Positions 8,255-15,264 of a stretch of DNA of 40,609 bases are shown here, in pieces. The stretch spans positions 1 to 40,609 of the forward strand of contig JAPLTE010000043.1 of NCBI GenBank assembly GCA_026398235.1, read 5' to 3'. This stretch comes from Verrucomicrobiota bacterium (lineage in GTDB: Bacteria; Verrucomicrobiota; Verrucomicrobiia; Chthoniobacterales; Chthoniobacteraceae). The position numbers and the translations under genes were made by a program. Under the pieces are notes generated by a model. The model ran no database searches and was not told where the DNA came from. It was given only the letters and a program-made list of their open reading frames with translations. Each line of letters starts with the position of its first letter. The stretch's first letter is position 1.

Positions 8255-10717
8255 TTACAATAAATCGTCCAAGTCCACCAAAATTTCACGCGGTTTTGCC
8301 CCCTCCCCTGCGGCGACATATCCGCGCGCCTCCAGGATGTCCACCACGCGAGCCGCGCGCGTGTATCCCAGCCGCAGCCGCCGTTGGAAAAGCGAGGTGC
8401 TCGCCTTGCGTTCCTGTTTCATGATTTCGATGCACTTCTGCACCAGCTCCTCATCTTCCTCGGAAAGCTCTTCCGCCTCGCTCGCTTCGCCGGAAATGCG
8501 TTGGTGGATGTCGCTGTCGAAATCGGGCGCGCCCTGGGCCGAAACAAATTCCACCACGCGATGGATTTCCTCATCCGTGACGAGCGAACCTTGGGCGCGC
8601 GTCATGCGCGAGGTGCCGGGCGGCTGGTAAAGCATGTCGCCTTGGCCCAGGAGCCGTTCCGCCCCTTTTTCGTCGAGGATGATGCGCGAATCGAGCCCGC
8701 TGGCCACCTGGAAAGCGATGCGGCTCGGGATGTTCGCCTTGATGACCCCCGTGATCACGTCCGCACGCGGTGTCTGCGTGGCCACGATCATGTGGATCCC
8801 CGCTGCGCGCGCCATCTGCGTAATCCGGGCAATGGCGCTCTCGACATCCGCCGGAGCGGTCTGCATCAGGTCGGCCAACTCATCAATGATGACCACGATA
8901 TACGACATCGCTCCCTCGGGAATTTCGATCTCGTCGTCGCGGCGCACCCGCACGGGCCTGGCTTCCTCTTCCTCGAACGCCACTGGCTCCTCGCCGTCCG
9001 GCGATTCCCACGGGGCAAGCTCCCCATTGGCCGACACTGGCTGAGCCTCGGCGTCGAGTTCCTTTTGCGACTTCGGCTTCGGCCGCGCATTGAAAGAGGT
9101 GATATTGCGCACGCCCGCTTTGGCAAAAATTTTGTAGCGTTTCTCCATCTCGTCGATGACCCAGCGCAACGCCAGCAACACCTTTTTGGGATCGGTGACC
9201 ACCGGAATCACCAAATGCGGCAGCGTATTGTAAATCTGCATCTCGACCACCTTCGGGTCGATCATGATAAAGCGCAGCTCCTCCGGTTTGAACTTGTACA
9301 GAATCGAAGCGATGATCGAGTTGATGCAAACGCTCTTGCCGGAGCCGGTGGTGCCCGCCACGAGCAAATGCGGCATCTGCGCCAGGTCCCCCAGGATCGC
9401 TTTTCCGTAAACGTCCTTGCCCAGCACGAGCGGAATTTTGGCCTTCGTGTTGATCCAATCGTCGGATTCCATCAACTCGCGGAACGTGACTTTCTGTTTG
9501 CGGCTGTTGGCGATCTCAATGCCGACGGTGTCCTTGCCCGGAATCGGCGCGAGAATGTTGATCCGCTCGGCGCGGGTGGCGCGGGCGATATCGCGCTCCA
9601 GGCTCACGATCTTGTCCACGCGCACCCCCTTGGCGGGATAGACTTCGTAGCGCGTGATCGTCGGGCCGCGCGTGATGTCCCCAGGCGCGACCGCAATCCC
9701 AAATTGCCCCAGAGTTTCAATCACGAGTTCCTGGATCCTCAGGAGTTCGTCCGGATCGGCCGCAGAGGCATCCGCCGGGTTTTGCTCATCGAGCAATTCC
9801 AAACCGGGCAGTTGATAATCCTCCAAATGCACCGGGTTCTTGAGTTCCAGCGAAGCGTCTTTTTCTTTTTTAGGCGAATCGATCCGGCGCACGCTCGCGC
9901 TGGTGTCGATCACCTTTGGGGCAGGCCGGTTCGGGTCAAACACCGGCTGCACTTCCGATTCCACTTCCACCGTCGGTTCCGGCTCGGTTTCCTCGGGAAG
10001 CGCGAGCGGCTTGACCCCTTTGCGCTTGAGCTGCCGTTCGAGCTTGCGCGCCTCTGCGGCAATGCGTTTGCGTTCCATCTCCAAGCGTTCGCGTGCGTCC
10101 GCCCGCGCGATCCGCCAACGGCGGTAGCGCTCCAATAGCCGTGGGATTTGCGCGAGGGTGCGATGCATCACAATCACCGGATGGACCCCGGTCATCAAAA
10201 TCAGGCTCGTCACGTACAGCCCGGTGAGCAACAGCAGCGAACCCACCTTATTAAAGGTATGCAGGAAAAAACTTTTGCCCAGCCAGAGGCCAACCACGCC
10301 GCCCGGCCCGCGCACGTTCATGAAATCGGGCCAATTGTGCAATAGCGAGTGCGGGAGTTGCAGCAAACACGCACCGGAAATCACAAAGAGAAAACACCAC
10401 GGCAACCGCCGCACAAGCAGAGCGTCGGGTTTGATTAATTTGAGCGTGCCAAAGCCGAAAAGAATGGCGGCCACCAGAAAAGAGGCCGCGCCGAAAAGAA
10501 AATACAGGATGCCCCCGATATAAGCGCCCGCGATCCCGACGAAGTTGTGGGCGTGCCGATTGTGCTCGCTGTACCGCGCGAGCCAGGAGCTGCTGGGCAC
10601 ATCCCGGGCGTCATAAGACATGAGGGCCAAAAAGAGCAAAGTGCCCGCTCCCAAAAGGAACAAGCCAATGACTTCCTGGTGAAGGCGATGCTCAGACTCA
10701 CGTGACATTCGCGCCAC
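8255..10717 (-). CDS. ftsK: DNA translocase FtsK/SpoIIIE
   Basis: Septum-located motor that pumps chromosome DNA and helps resolve dimers at division. The 820-aa protein has about four to five N-terminal membrane helices (residues 15-180), a charged linker (200-300), then the RecA-like motor with Walker A GTTGSGKS at about 455-462 and Walker B IVVIIDELADLM near 610. The last 65 residues (LRLGYTRAARVVDILEARGYV) are the DNA-reading gamma winged helix. A GTG start at 10717 has AAGGGAAAG 5 nt upstream; an ATG lies three codons in at 10708 with poorer spacing. A charged insert near residues 535-600 between the motor motifs (QPVSANGELAPWESPDGEEP) is longer than in many homologues. Followed by rodZ. 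Confidence 0.96.
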   Translation of the reverse strand: MARMSRESEHRLHQEVIGLFLLGAGTLLFLALMSYDARDVPSSSWLARYSEHNRHAHNFVGIAGAYIGGILYFLFGAASFLVAAILFGFGTLKLIKPDALLVRRLPWCFLFVISGACLLQLPHSLLHNWPDFMNVRGPGGVVGLWLGKSFFLHTFNKVGSLLLLTGLYVTSLILMTGVHPVIVMHRTLAQIPRLLERYRRWRIARADARERLEMERKRIAAEARKLERQLKRKGVKPLALPEETEPEPTVEVESEVQPVFDPNRPAPKVIDTSASVRRIDSPKKEKDASLELKNPVHLEDYQLPGLELLDEQNPADASAADPDELLRIQELVIETLGQFGIAVAPGDITRGPTITRYEVYPAKGVRVDKIVSLERDIARATRAERINILAPIPGKDTVGIEIANSRKQKVTFRELMESDDWINTKAKIPLVLGKDVYGKAILGDLAQMPHLLVAGTTGSGKSVCINSIIASILYKFKPEELRFIMIDPKVVEMQIYNTLPHLVIPVVTDPKKVLLALRWVIDEMEKRYKIFAKAGVRNITSFNARPKPKSQKELDAEAQPVSANGELAPWESPDGEEPVAFEEEEARPVRVRRDDEIEIPEGAMSYIVVIIDELADLMQTAPADVESAIARITQMARAAGIHMIVATQTPRADVITGVIKANIPSRIAFQVASGLDSRIILDEKGAERLLGQGDMLYQPPGTSRMTRAQGSLVTDEEIHRVVEFVSAQGAPDFDSDIHQRISGEASEAEELSEEDEELVQKCIEIMKQERKASTSLFQRRLRLGYTRAARVVDILEARGYVAAGEGAKPREILVDLDDLL

Positions 10718-10832
10718 TGTAGCTTTCCCTTCCCCGGTTTCAAGAAATCATGCCAAGGAGATAGGAGTTTATGCTCAGAGCATCGCGCGCAAAAAACGCA
10801 AAGAGCGAGTCAGCCCTCAGCAAAGGTTCCGA

Positions 10833-10888
10833 GAACCCGAAGGGTTCGTCAGCGAATAGCCGGGGATTGAGCAAAGCGACACCCCCGG
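10833..10888. repeat. Palindromic intergenic repeat (GAACCCGAAGGGTTC plus CCGGGG hairpin)
   Basis: GAACCC-GAA-GGGTTC at 10833-10847 is a perfect 6-bp stem. It is followed by CCGGGG..CCCCGG arms with the spacer ATTGAGCAAAGCGACAC. The first palindrome recurs, less one base, at 27388-27401. The element lies between genes and looks like a REP-type repeat. Confidence 0.55.
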
Positions 10889-10968
10889 TTTGGGCTCCCG
10901 CACCGGTTGACTCGCGCACTCCCGGTTTGGATTCTGCTGCCCCGGGCTTCAGATTTGTACAGACAGAA

Positions 10969-10994
10969 ACGCCACCGACACAGGCCGGTGGCGT
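10969..10994 (-). terminator. Intrinsic terminator of the dksA-like/rpmG/rpsR operon
   Basis: ACGCCACCG at 10969-10977 and CGGTGGCGT at 10986-10994 form a perfect 9-bp stem with an 8-nt loop. On the minus strand it is followed by TTTCTGTCTG, and it starts 35 nt past the rpsR stop. This is the clearest terminator in the window. Confidence 0.85.
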
Positions 10995-11028
10995 CTGAAA
11001 ATGTGCGTTCGAAAGAAGCGGAGACCGC

Positions 11029-11268
11029 TTATTTCATCAAGAGCACCGCGCGGGCGTGCTTGATTTCGCGCGTAATCTTGCGATGGAACTGGGCCGGGAG
11101 GCCGGTCATGCGACGGGGCAGGATCTTGCCCGCTTCAGTCACGAATCGCTTGAGGATTTCGGGATTCTTGTAATCAATCGCTTCCAGGGCGACGTCGATA
11201 CGACGGCGGGGCATCGTGCGGTTGGCACGGCGGAAGTTGGAACGGCGTTGCGGAGTCTTCGGCTGCAT
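11029..11268 (-). CDS. rpsR: 30S ribosomal protein S18
   Basis: 79-aa basic protein of the small-subunit platform, which contacts S6 and 16S rRNA. The conserved core is DYKNPEILKRFVTEAGKILPRRMTGLPAQFHRKITREIKHARAVLLM, nearly invariant in bacteria. It starts 4 nt after the rpmG stop and is followed by a strong terminator, so it is the last gene of a three-gene operon. The partner genes rpsF, ssb and rplI often seen beside rpsR are not here. Confidence 0.98.
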   Translation of the reverse strand: MQPKTPQRRSNFRRANRTMPRRRIDVALEAIDYKNPEILKRFVTEAGKILPRRMTGLPAQFHRKITREIKHARAVLLMK

Positions 11269-11272
11269 AAGC

Positions 11273-11446
11273 TTATTTGGTCTCCCGGTGAAGCGTGTGC
11301 CGCTTCAGGAACGGGTTGTATTTTTTCTTCTCGAGACGGGTGGGAGTATTGGGGCTTTTCTTGTTCCGTGTCGAGATGTAACGGGATGCCGGTTTGCCTT
11401 CAGCTTTCGCCTCGGTGCATTCAAGCGTGATGATGTCTCTGGCCAT
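11273..11446 (-). CDS. rpmG: 50S ribosomal protein L33
   Basis: A 57-aa gene: [10 protein letters not shown] at the start, [20 protein letters not shown] in the middle and [10 protein letters not shown] at the end. These are hallmarks of bacterial L33. Only one cysteine (C10) is left of the four that make the zinc ribbon in C+ forms, so this is a zinc-free (C-) version. The ATG at 11446 lies 3 nt after the stop of the DksA-like gene, and the TAA lies 4 nt before rpsR, so the three genes form one tight operon. Confidence 0.95.
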   Translation of the reverse strand: MARDIITLECTEAKAEGKPASRYISTRNKKSPNTPTRLEKKKYNPFLKRHTLHRETK

Positions 11447-11449
11447 AGT

Positions 11450-12115
11450 CTATTCCTTCAAATCGCTGCTGGGCGCTTCTTCTTCCTCGCTCTCGGCGGC
11501 GCCAGCTTCCTCTTCGGTAAGGCCGAAGAGCGAGGTGACGGGCTGCCGAACGCGAACGGCTTTGCGCTGTTTTTCAATTTGCGCCTGGCACTCCACGGTG
11601 CAGCGCGCGAAAGGGATGGCTTCCAGCCGGGGATGCGGAATCGCTTTTCCGCTCATCTCGCAGACGCCATAGGTGCCGACGTCGATGCGTTTGAGGGCTT
11701 CCTCGATCTCGTAAAGGGCATCCTGTTCCTGCGAAAGCAGGCTCAAGGCGAAATCGCGGTCGTAGGCATCGCTGCCGGCATCCGCCTGGTGCATGCCAAA
11801 AGCGCTGGCTTCGCTGCCTTCCGCACGGGAACGCAGGTTATCCTTGGCGACGCCCGCCATGGAATCGAGCATTCCGTCGCGCAGGGCGAGCAGGCGCTCT
11901 TTTTGTTTTTTAAGAAACGGCGTCATCTTCACCTCCGGAAGCGGCACCTCAGGGGCGGATTTGGCGGGGACGGCTGTTGGCTTGGATTTGGGCATGGCTT
12001 TAGCAGATTTGCTCGCGGCCGACGCCACCGCCTTCACCGCAGCAGGTTTCTTCGCACTCTTGGGAGCGCTTTCGGCTTTCGGTTTCGTCGCTTTTGCTTG
12101 TTTCGTTTTCGCCAT
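11450..12115 (-). CDS. DksA/TraR-family protein with degenerate zinc finger and basic N-terminal tail
   Basis: 221 aa. Residues 1-60 are a lysine/alanine/proline-rich tail like histone H1 C-termini. Residues 65-145 form the predicted coiled coil (LKKQKERLLALRDGMLDSM; SLLSQEQDALYEIEEALKRI). Residues 149-180 align with the C4 finger of DksA (GTYGVCEMSGKAIPHPRLEAIPFARC), but the CxxC..CxxC set is reduced to C152, S155, C172 and C176, so zinc binding is doubtful. The C-terminus is acidic (EEEEAPSSD). DksA proteins enter the RNA polymerase secondary channel and act with ppGpp; the family is clear but the exact role here is inferred. It is the first gene of an operon with rpmG and rpsR, which suggests a link to ribosome synthesis control. 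Confidence 0.88.
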   Translation of the reverse strand: MAKTKQAKATKPKAESAPKSAKKPAAVKAVASAASKSAKAMPKSKPTAVPAKSAPEVPLPEVKMTPFLKKQKERLLALRDGMLDSMAGVAKDNLRSRAEGSEASAFGMHQADAGSDAYDRDFALSLLSQEQDALYEIEEALKRIDVGTYGVCEMSGKAIPHPRLEAIPFARCTVECQAQIEKQRKAVRVRQPVTSLFGLTEEEAGAAESEEEEAPSSDLKE

Positions 12116-12245
12116 AAGGATTGAGGGTGCCCCAAAAAAATGGAGCGCGAATACTTATCGGCTTTCAACGGGTGATGCAAGGGGAATATCTGCCAAATAT
12201 TCTCCCTTTTTTCGGCTTTGTCCAACGTGCCCCCTCCCGAAGGGG

Positions 12246-12979
12246 CTACGAACTGGCGCTTGTATAACGGGAAAGGGCCCGTTTCCAGAGAAAACGGTTC
12301 AAGGCGAGCACCACAAAGGTCGCCCCGCCCAGATGCAGCAGCGGAGAGAGAATATCTCCTTTGGCGGCCCCGATCAGCACCCTTGCCGGGACATTCGCCA
12401 CGAGGATCACCGGGATGATCCACGAGAAGACGAATTTAAAGACCCCGCTCCCCTTGAAAATGGAGTCCGGATAGCGGGCAATATTGAAAAGGTTGTAATA
12501 GCCGTACACCAACCCCTGGGCGCGGACGATCCAGAAGGACAGGGTCGTGAGAAAGAACATGATCGAGTAATGGATGATGATGCCAAACCCAACCGCCCCC
12601 GTATAGAGGACGAACTGGGCCGCGCTCGGGTGAACCCCCAGTTTGGAGAGGGCCAACCCGATGATCGCCACGCTCACCCCGGCATTGATCACGCTGTCGA
12701 AGCCAAATTGCCGGGTGGAGACGGCGAACTGGGTATCCATCGGCAACAACAGGGTGAAATCCATCCGTCCGGTGCGCACCAGCTCGGGGATGTTCACGAC
12801 GTTGACATAAAAAAAGGCCTGGAAAATCTGGCTGATGAGCTGGTGGGTGCCAATGAGGAGGATCACCTCCCATTTGGTCCAATCGCCAGAATCCAAAGCA
12901 GGAAATTTGCCTTGAAGCTCATCTCGCGAATGAGCGAGTTGCGGAACATGATCGCGTAAATTTCGAAGTAGCGGCGCAT
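12246..12979 (-). pseudogene. Frameshifted ABC-2 type transporter permease
   Basis: The natural start at 12979 reads MRRYFEIYAIMFRNSLIREM then SFKANFLLWILA before running out of frame to a stop after about 38 codons. The rest of the protein resumes in another frame with DWTKWEVILLIGTHQ and continues for about 210 residues to 12246, with five or six hydrophobic helices. In related permeases about 25-30 residues (a second membrane span) lie between FLLW and the GWTKWE motif, so an out-of-frame deletion of several tens of bases near 12890-12900 is the best explanation. As it stands the protein would lack its first two membrane spans. It is the last gene of the operon with the GH8 enzyme and the intact permease at 14256. 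Confidence 0.8.
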
Positions 12980-13009
12980 TTGGATTTCACCACGAAGGAC
13001 ACACCATAT

Positions 13010-14254
13010 TCAAAAAGGCTGCCACCAGTTTCCCGAGATGACGATCATGGTGAGCAGTTTGACGCTGTTCCCGTAGTAATCTTCCCGTTCGGGCTTCCGC
13101 TGGAGCAGGTCGGCCCAGAGGGCGTCGAGCCAGTGTTGCCGGGCAGGGTCAATCATCGCAGCCACCGCCAGCGGCCCGACGAACGCGACGCTGTCGTCCT
13201 CTCCCAAAAACTTCCCATCGAGCCGGTAACCCGCGTTGATTTTCCCCGGATCGCCCCCGGTTTCCTTTTGGATCCACGCGTTGAGCGGCTCCAGAAACGC
13301 CCGGGCCCGCGCATCGCCCGTAAGCAGATAGTCGGTCCCCAAGCGCCACGGCACTCGGCACGCATTATAGGAATAGCAGCCGTCATTGCGGCTTTCCAGA
13401 AAACGGGGAGGCGCGGGAAGATAGGCTCCCTTTTTGTGTTGAATGAAATCCGGCGGGAGACCCGTTTGGGGGCTGTAGGCCGTCACCAAATCCTTTAAAA
13501 TCCCATAAGTTGCGTCCGTGATTTGCGTCCACGCCCGATCTCCCGAAGCAGCGGCAAATGCTTTGAGGTGGACCGGCATAAAATCCGACGGGCGCAGCCC
13601 TCCCCATTGCGGGCTTTCGGAGTCCACCCAACTCCCCAGGGTAAGCGTGTGCCGCTGCGGATCGGTTTCCGCAGAGCGGATGGCGGCGATCACCTTGAGC
13701 GCCTCCTTGCGGTAGTCGATCCCGCCCCGGCTGCCCCATTGGCGGTCGGCCATCAGCAAGGCACAGGCAATATCCAGATCGCCATCCGTGGCTGAATCCC
13801 GGCCATCGGAGTCTTCGATGAGCTGATTGCCTCGCAAGACCTGCCGCCAGGCCATCAAGTCCCGGTGGTTTTCCGCCGGGTGCGCCCGGAAAAATCGGTA
13901 CATTCCGTCGAAATCCGCATGGGCTTCCGGGTCCGCCCCCGCCATCAAGACGGCAGCCAGCATGCCATATCCGTGGCCTTCCGAAACCGAATGGGTGTTC
14001 TTGGGTTCAAACGATTTCTCTGCATTGCAGAAAACGTACCGCTCTCCCTCTCCCGTGGAGCGCAAATATTTCTTCTTCCAGACGCGGTAAAAAGAGAGCA
14101 CCGCCTCGTCGAGCTCCGCCTGACTTTTGGCGGCAGGCCGGATCGTCCCTGCCACGTACGCCGTGTGCTGGGGAAACGGCCGCAATTCACCCGCAGCCAA
14201 CGCAGGCAGCGCGGCGAAAAGGAATGCGAACAAGGCGAAGCTCTTGAAATTCAT
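13010..14254 (-). CDS. Secreted glycoside hydrolase family 8 (endoglucanase/chitosanase/xylanase type)
   Basis: 414 aa with a signal peptide (FKSFALFAFLFAALPALA, cleavage near 21). The GH8 inverting-enzyme motifs are present: the general acid E92 in VSEGHGYGML, and the signature ATDGDLDIACALLMADRQW with D157/D159. Other GH8 hallmarks are WGGLRPSDFMP and the YNACRVPWRLGTDYLL block. GH8 enzymes cut beta-1,4 glucans, xylans or chitosan; the exact substrate cannot be read from sequence. The start lies 1 nt after the stop of the upstream permease, and the next permease starts 30 nt past its own stop, so it is embedded in an ABC exporter operon. That context suggests processing of an exported polysaccharide. 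Confidence 0.93.
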   Translation of the reverse strand: MNFKSFALFAFLFAALPALAAGELRPFPQHTAYVAGTIRPAAKSQAELDEAVLSFYRVWKKKYLRSTGEGERYVFCNAEKSFEPKNTHSVSEGHGYGMLAAVLMAGADPEAHADFDGMYRFFRAHPAENHRDLMAWRQVLRGNQLIEDSDGRDSATDGDLDIACALLMADRQWGSRGGIDYRKEALKVIAAIRSAETDPQRHTLTLGSWVDSESPQWGGLRPSDFMPVHLKAFAAASGDRAWTQITDATYGILKDLVTAYSPQTGLPPDFIQHKKGAYLPAPPRFLESRNDGCYSYNACRVPWRLGTDYLLTGDARARAFLEPLNAWIQKETGGDPGKINAGYRLDGKFLGEDDSVAFVGPLAVAAMIDPARQHWLDALWADLLQRKPEREDYYGNSVKLLTMIVISGNWWQPF

Positions 14255-14255
14255 T

Positions 14256-15071
14256 TTACCCTCCCACCGCCTGGTAGTGCCGGATGCCCCGCCGCCACAT
14301 CGTCTGGGCGGCGGTCAGCATCACGAGCACCCAAAGGGCCTGAATGCCCAACCCTTGCCAGAGCGCGGCTCCCTGCACCCGTTCCAGGAAAACCTGCACG
14401 GGGAAGAAGAGCTCGTACGGAAACGGCAGCCAGCGCAGAATCGCTTGGAACCAGCCCGGCATGATGTCGAGCGGGAAAGTCTGGCCGCTCAAAAAGTATT
14501 CAAAAAAGTATTCAAAAGAGTAGAGGATGAAGACGATCGTGCTGATTTCCAAAATCCAAAACGAGAACAGGGCCAGCGAGTAGGCGATGAGAAAGGAAAT
14601 GCTCGCCGCCATCGCCGTGGAGAGGAAAAAGAGCGGCCAGGTCCAGAGCGATTTGGGGAGCACGATGTACTCCCGAAACCAAAAGAGCGCCAGGGCCAGG
14701 GGCACCACGGTGACAAGCGTGTAAACAATGCGATAGGAGATAAACAGCGAGAAACGGTAGCCGAGGTAATTCAGCGGCTTGATGAGAAACGAGCTGATCT
14801 GGCCTTCGCGGATATCGCTGGCGATCTGCCATTCGTCCTCGGTGGGAGTGACGAGGTTGTCCACCAGGATGATGAGCAGGAAATACCAAATCATCCCGGC
14901 GTAATCGTACGACCCCACGGCGGTTTTCGATCCCGCGAAAATCGCCCGCCAGATCAGCACCGTGCCCACCAGCGGCACCAGCCCGAATAGAGAGCGGAGC
15001 AGGAAATTCCATCGGTACACAAAAGTGTTTTGCAGGCCGATATCGAACACTTTCCTATATTTGTGGAGCAT
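14256..15071 (-). CDS. ABC-2 type transporter permease (DUF990-like)
   Basis: 271-aa inner-membrane protein with about six hydrophobic helices. Motifs DEWQIASDIREGQISSFLIKP and the EYFFEYFLSGQTFPLDIMPGW loop are typical of the paired ABC-2 permeases (COG4587/COG3694 type) that act with a NatA-like ATPase. Here the partner permease is the broken gene at 12246-12979. No ATP-binding subunit gene is in the window, although such operons normally carry one just upstream. Upstream at 15072 begins the divergent phosphate promoter region. The TAA is followed after one base by the GH8 ATG. Confidence 0.9.
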   Translation of the reverse strand: MLHKYRKVFDIGLQNTFVYRWNFLLRSLFGLVPLVGTVLIWRAIFAGSKTAVGSYDYAGMIWYFLLIILVDNLVTPTEDEWQIASDIREGQISSFLIKPLNYLGYRFSLFISYRIVYTLVTVVPLALALFWFREYIVLPKSLWTWPLFFLSTAMAASISFLIAYSLALFSFWILEISTIVFILYSFEYFFEYFLSGQTFPLDIMPGWFQAILRWLPFPYELFFPVQVFLERVQGAALWQGLGIQALWVLVMLTAAQTMWRRGIRHYQAVGG

Positions 15072-15131
15072 GCAGGGGCCATCATGCCGCTAAAACGGCC
15101 CGGATTCAACGCCGGGCTTTTGCGCGCATAA

Positions 15132-15171
15132 TTGTCACACGATTGTAACATTCGCGTCATGCGGTTGTCAC
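15132..15171 (+). promoter_or_regulatory. Double Pho box (PhoB operator) ahead of the phosphate operon
   Basis: Four 7-mers repeat with an exact 11-bp period: TTGTCAC (15132), TTGTAAC (15143), GCGTCAT (15154) and TTGTCAC (15165), each split by 4 bp. This is the arrangement of two tandem Pho boxes (CTGTCAT repeats, 7+4 spacing) bound by PhoB-type regulators in place of a -35 element. It lies 94 bp before the porin start and in front of pstSCAB-phoU, the classical Pho regulon. No clear -10 hexamer was identified downstream. The phoB/phoR genes themselves are not in the window. Confidence 0.85.
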
Positions 15172-15264
15172 ACGGCCCGAGTCAGCTTTGCCCCGTTGCT
15201 TCCATCGTAGTTCCCGTGATCCTTTTCGGGCCAGCGGCGGGGCAACACAACAACAACCTACCTC

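Larger units (their letters stand above)
10718..11028. other. Intergenic region with palindromic repeats between rpsR and ftsK
   Basis: No credible gene is seen here. The stretch contains, in order, the ftsK upstream region, a minus-strand copy of the TTTGCG-type repeat (10783-10805), a palindrome GAACCC-GAA-GGGTTC (10833-10847), a CCGGGG/CCCCGG hairpin (10860-10865 with 10883-10888) and the rpsR terminator (10969-10994). A short open frame at 10771-10998 has no protein-like character. Confidence 0.6.

Noticed and set aside
8384-10138. 584-codon plus-strand frame opposite ftsK
   Set aside because: Shadow of the ftsK codons; no recognisable motif and no start signal.
10771-10998. 75-codon plus-strand ORF between ftsK and rpsR
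   Set aside because: It reads through palindromic repeats and the rpsR terminator and has no protein-like character.
12190-12220. Hairpin followed by a T-run on the plus strand (GGGGAATAT..ATATTCTCCC, then TTTTTT)
   Set aside because: There is no plus-strand gene upstream to terminate; on the minus strand no T-run follows.
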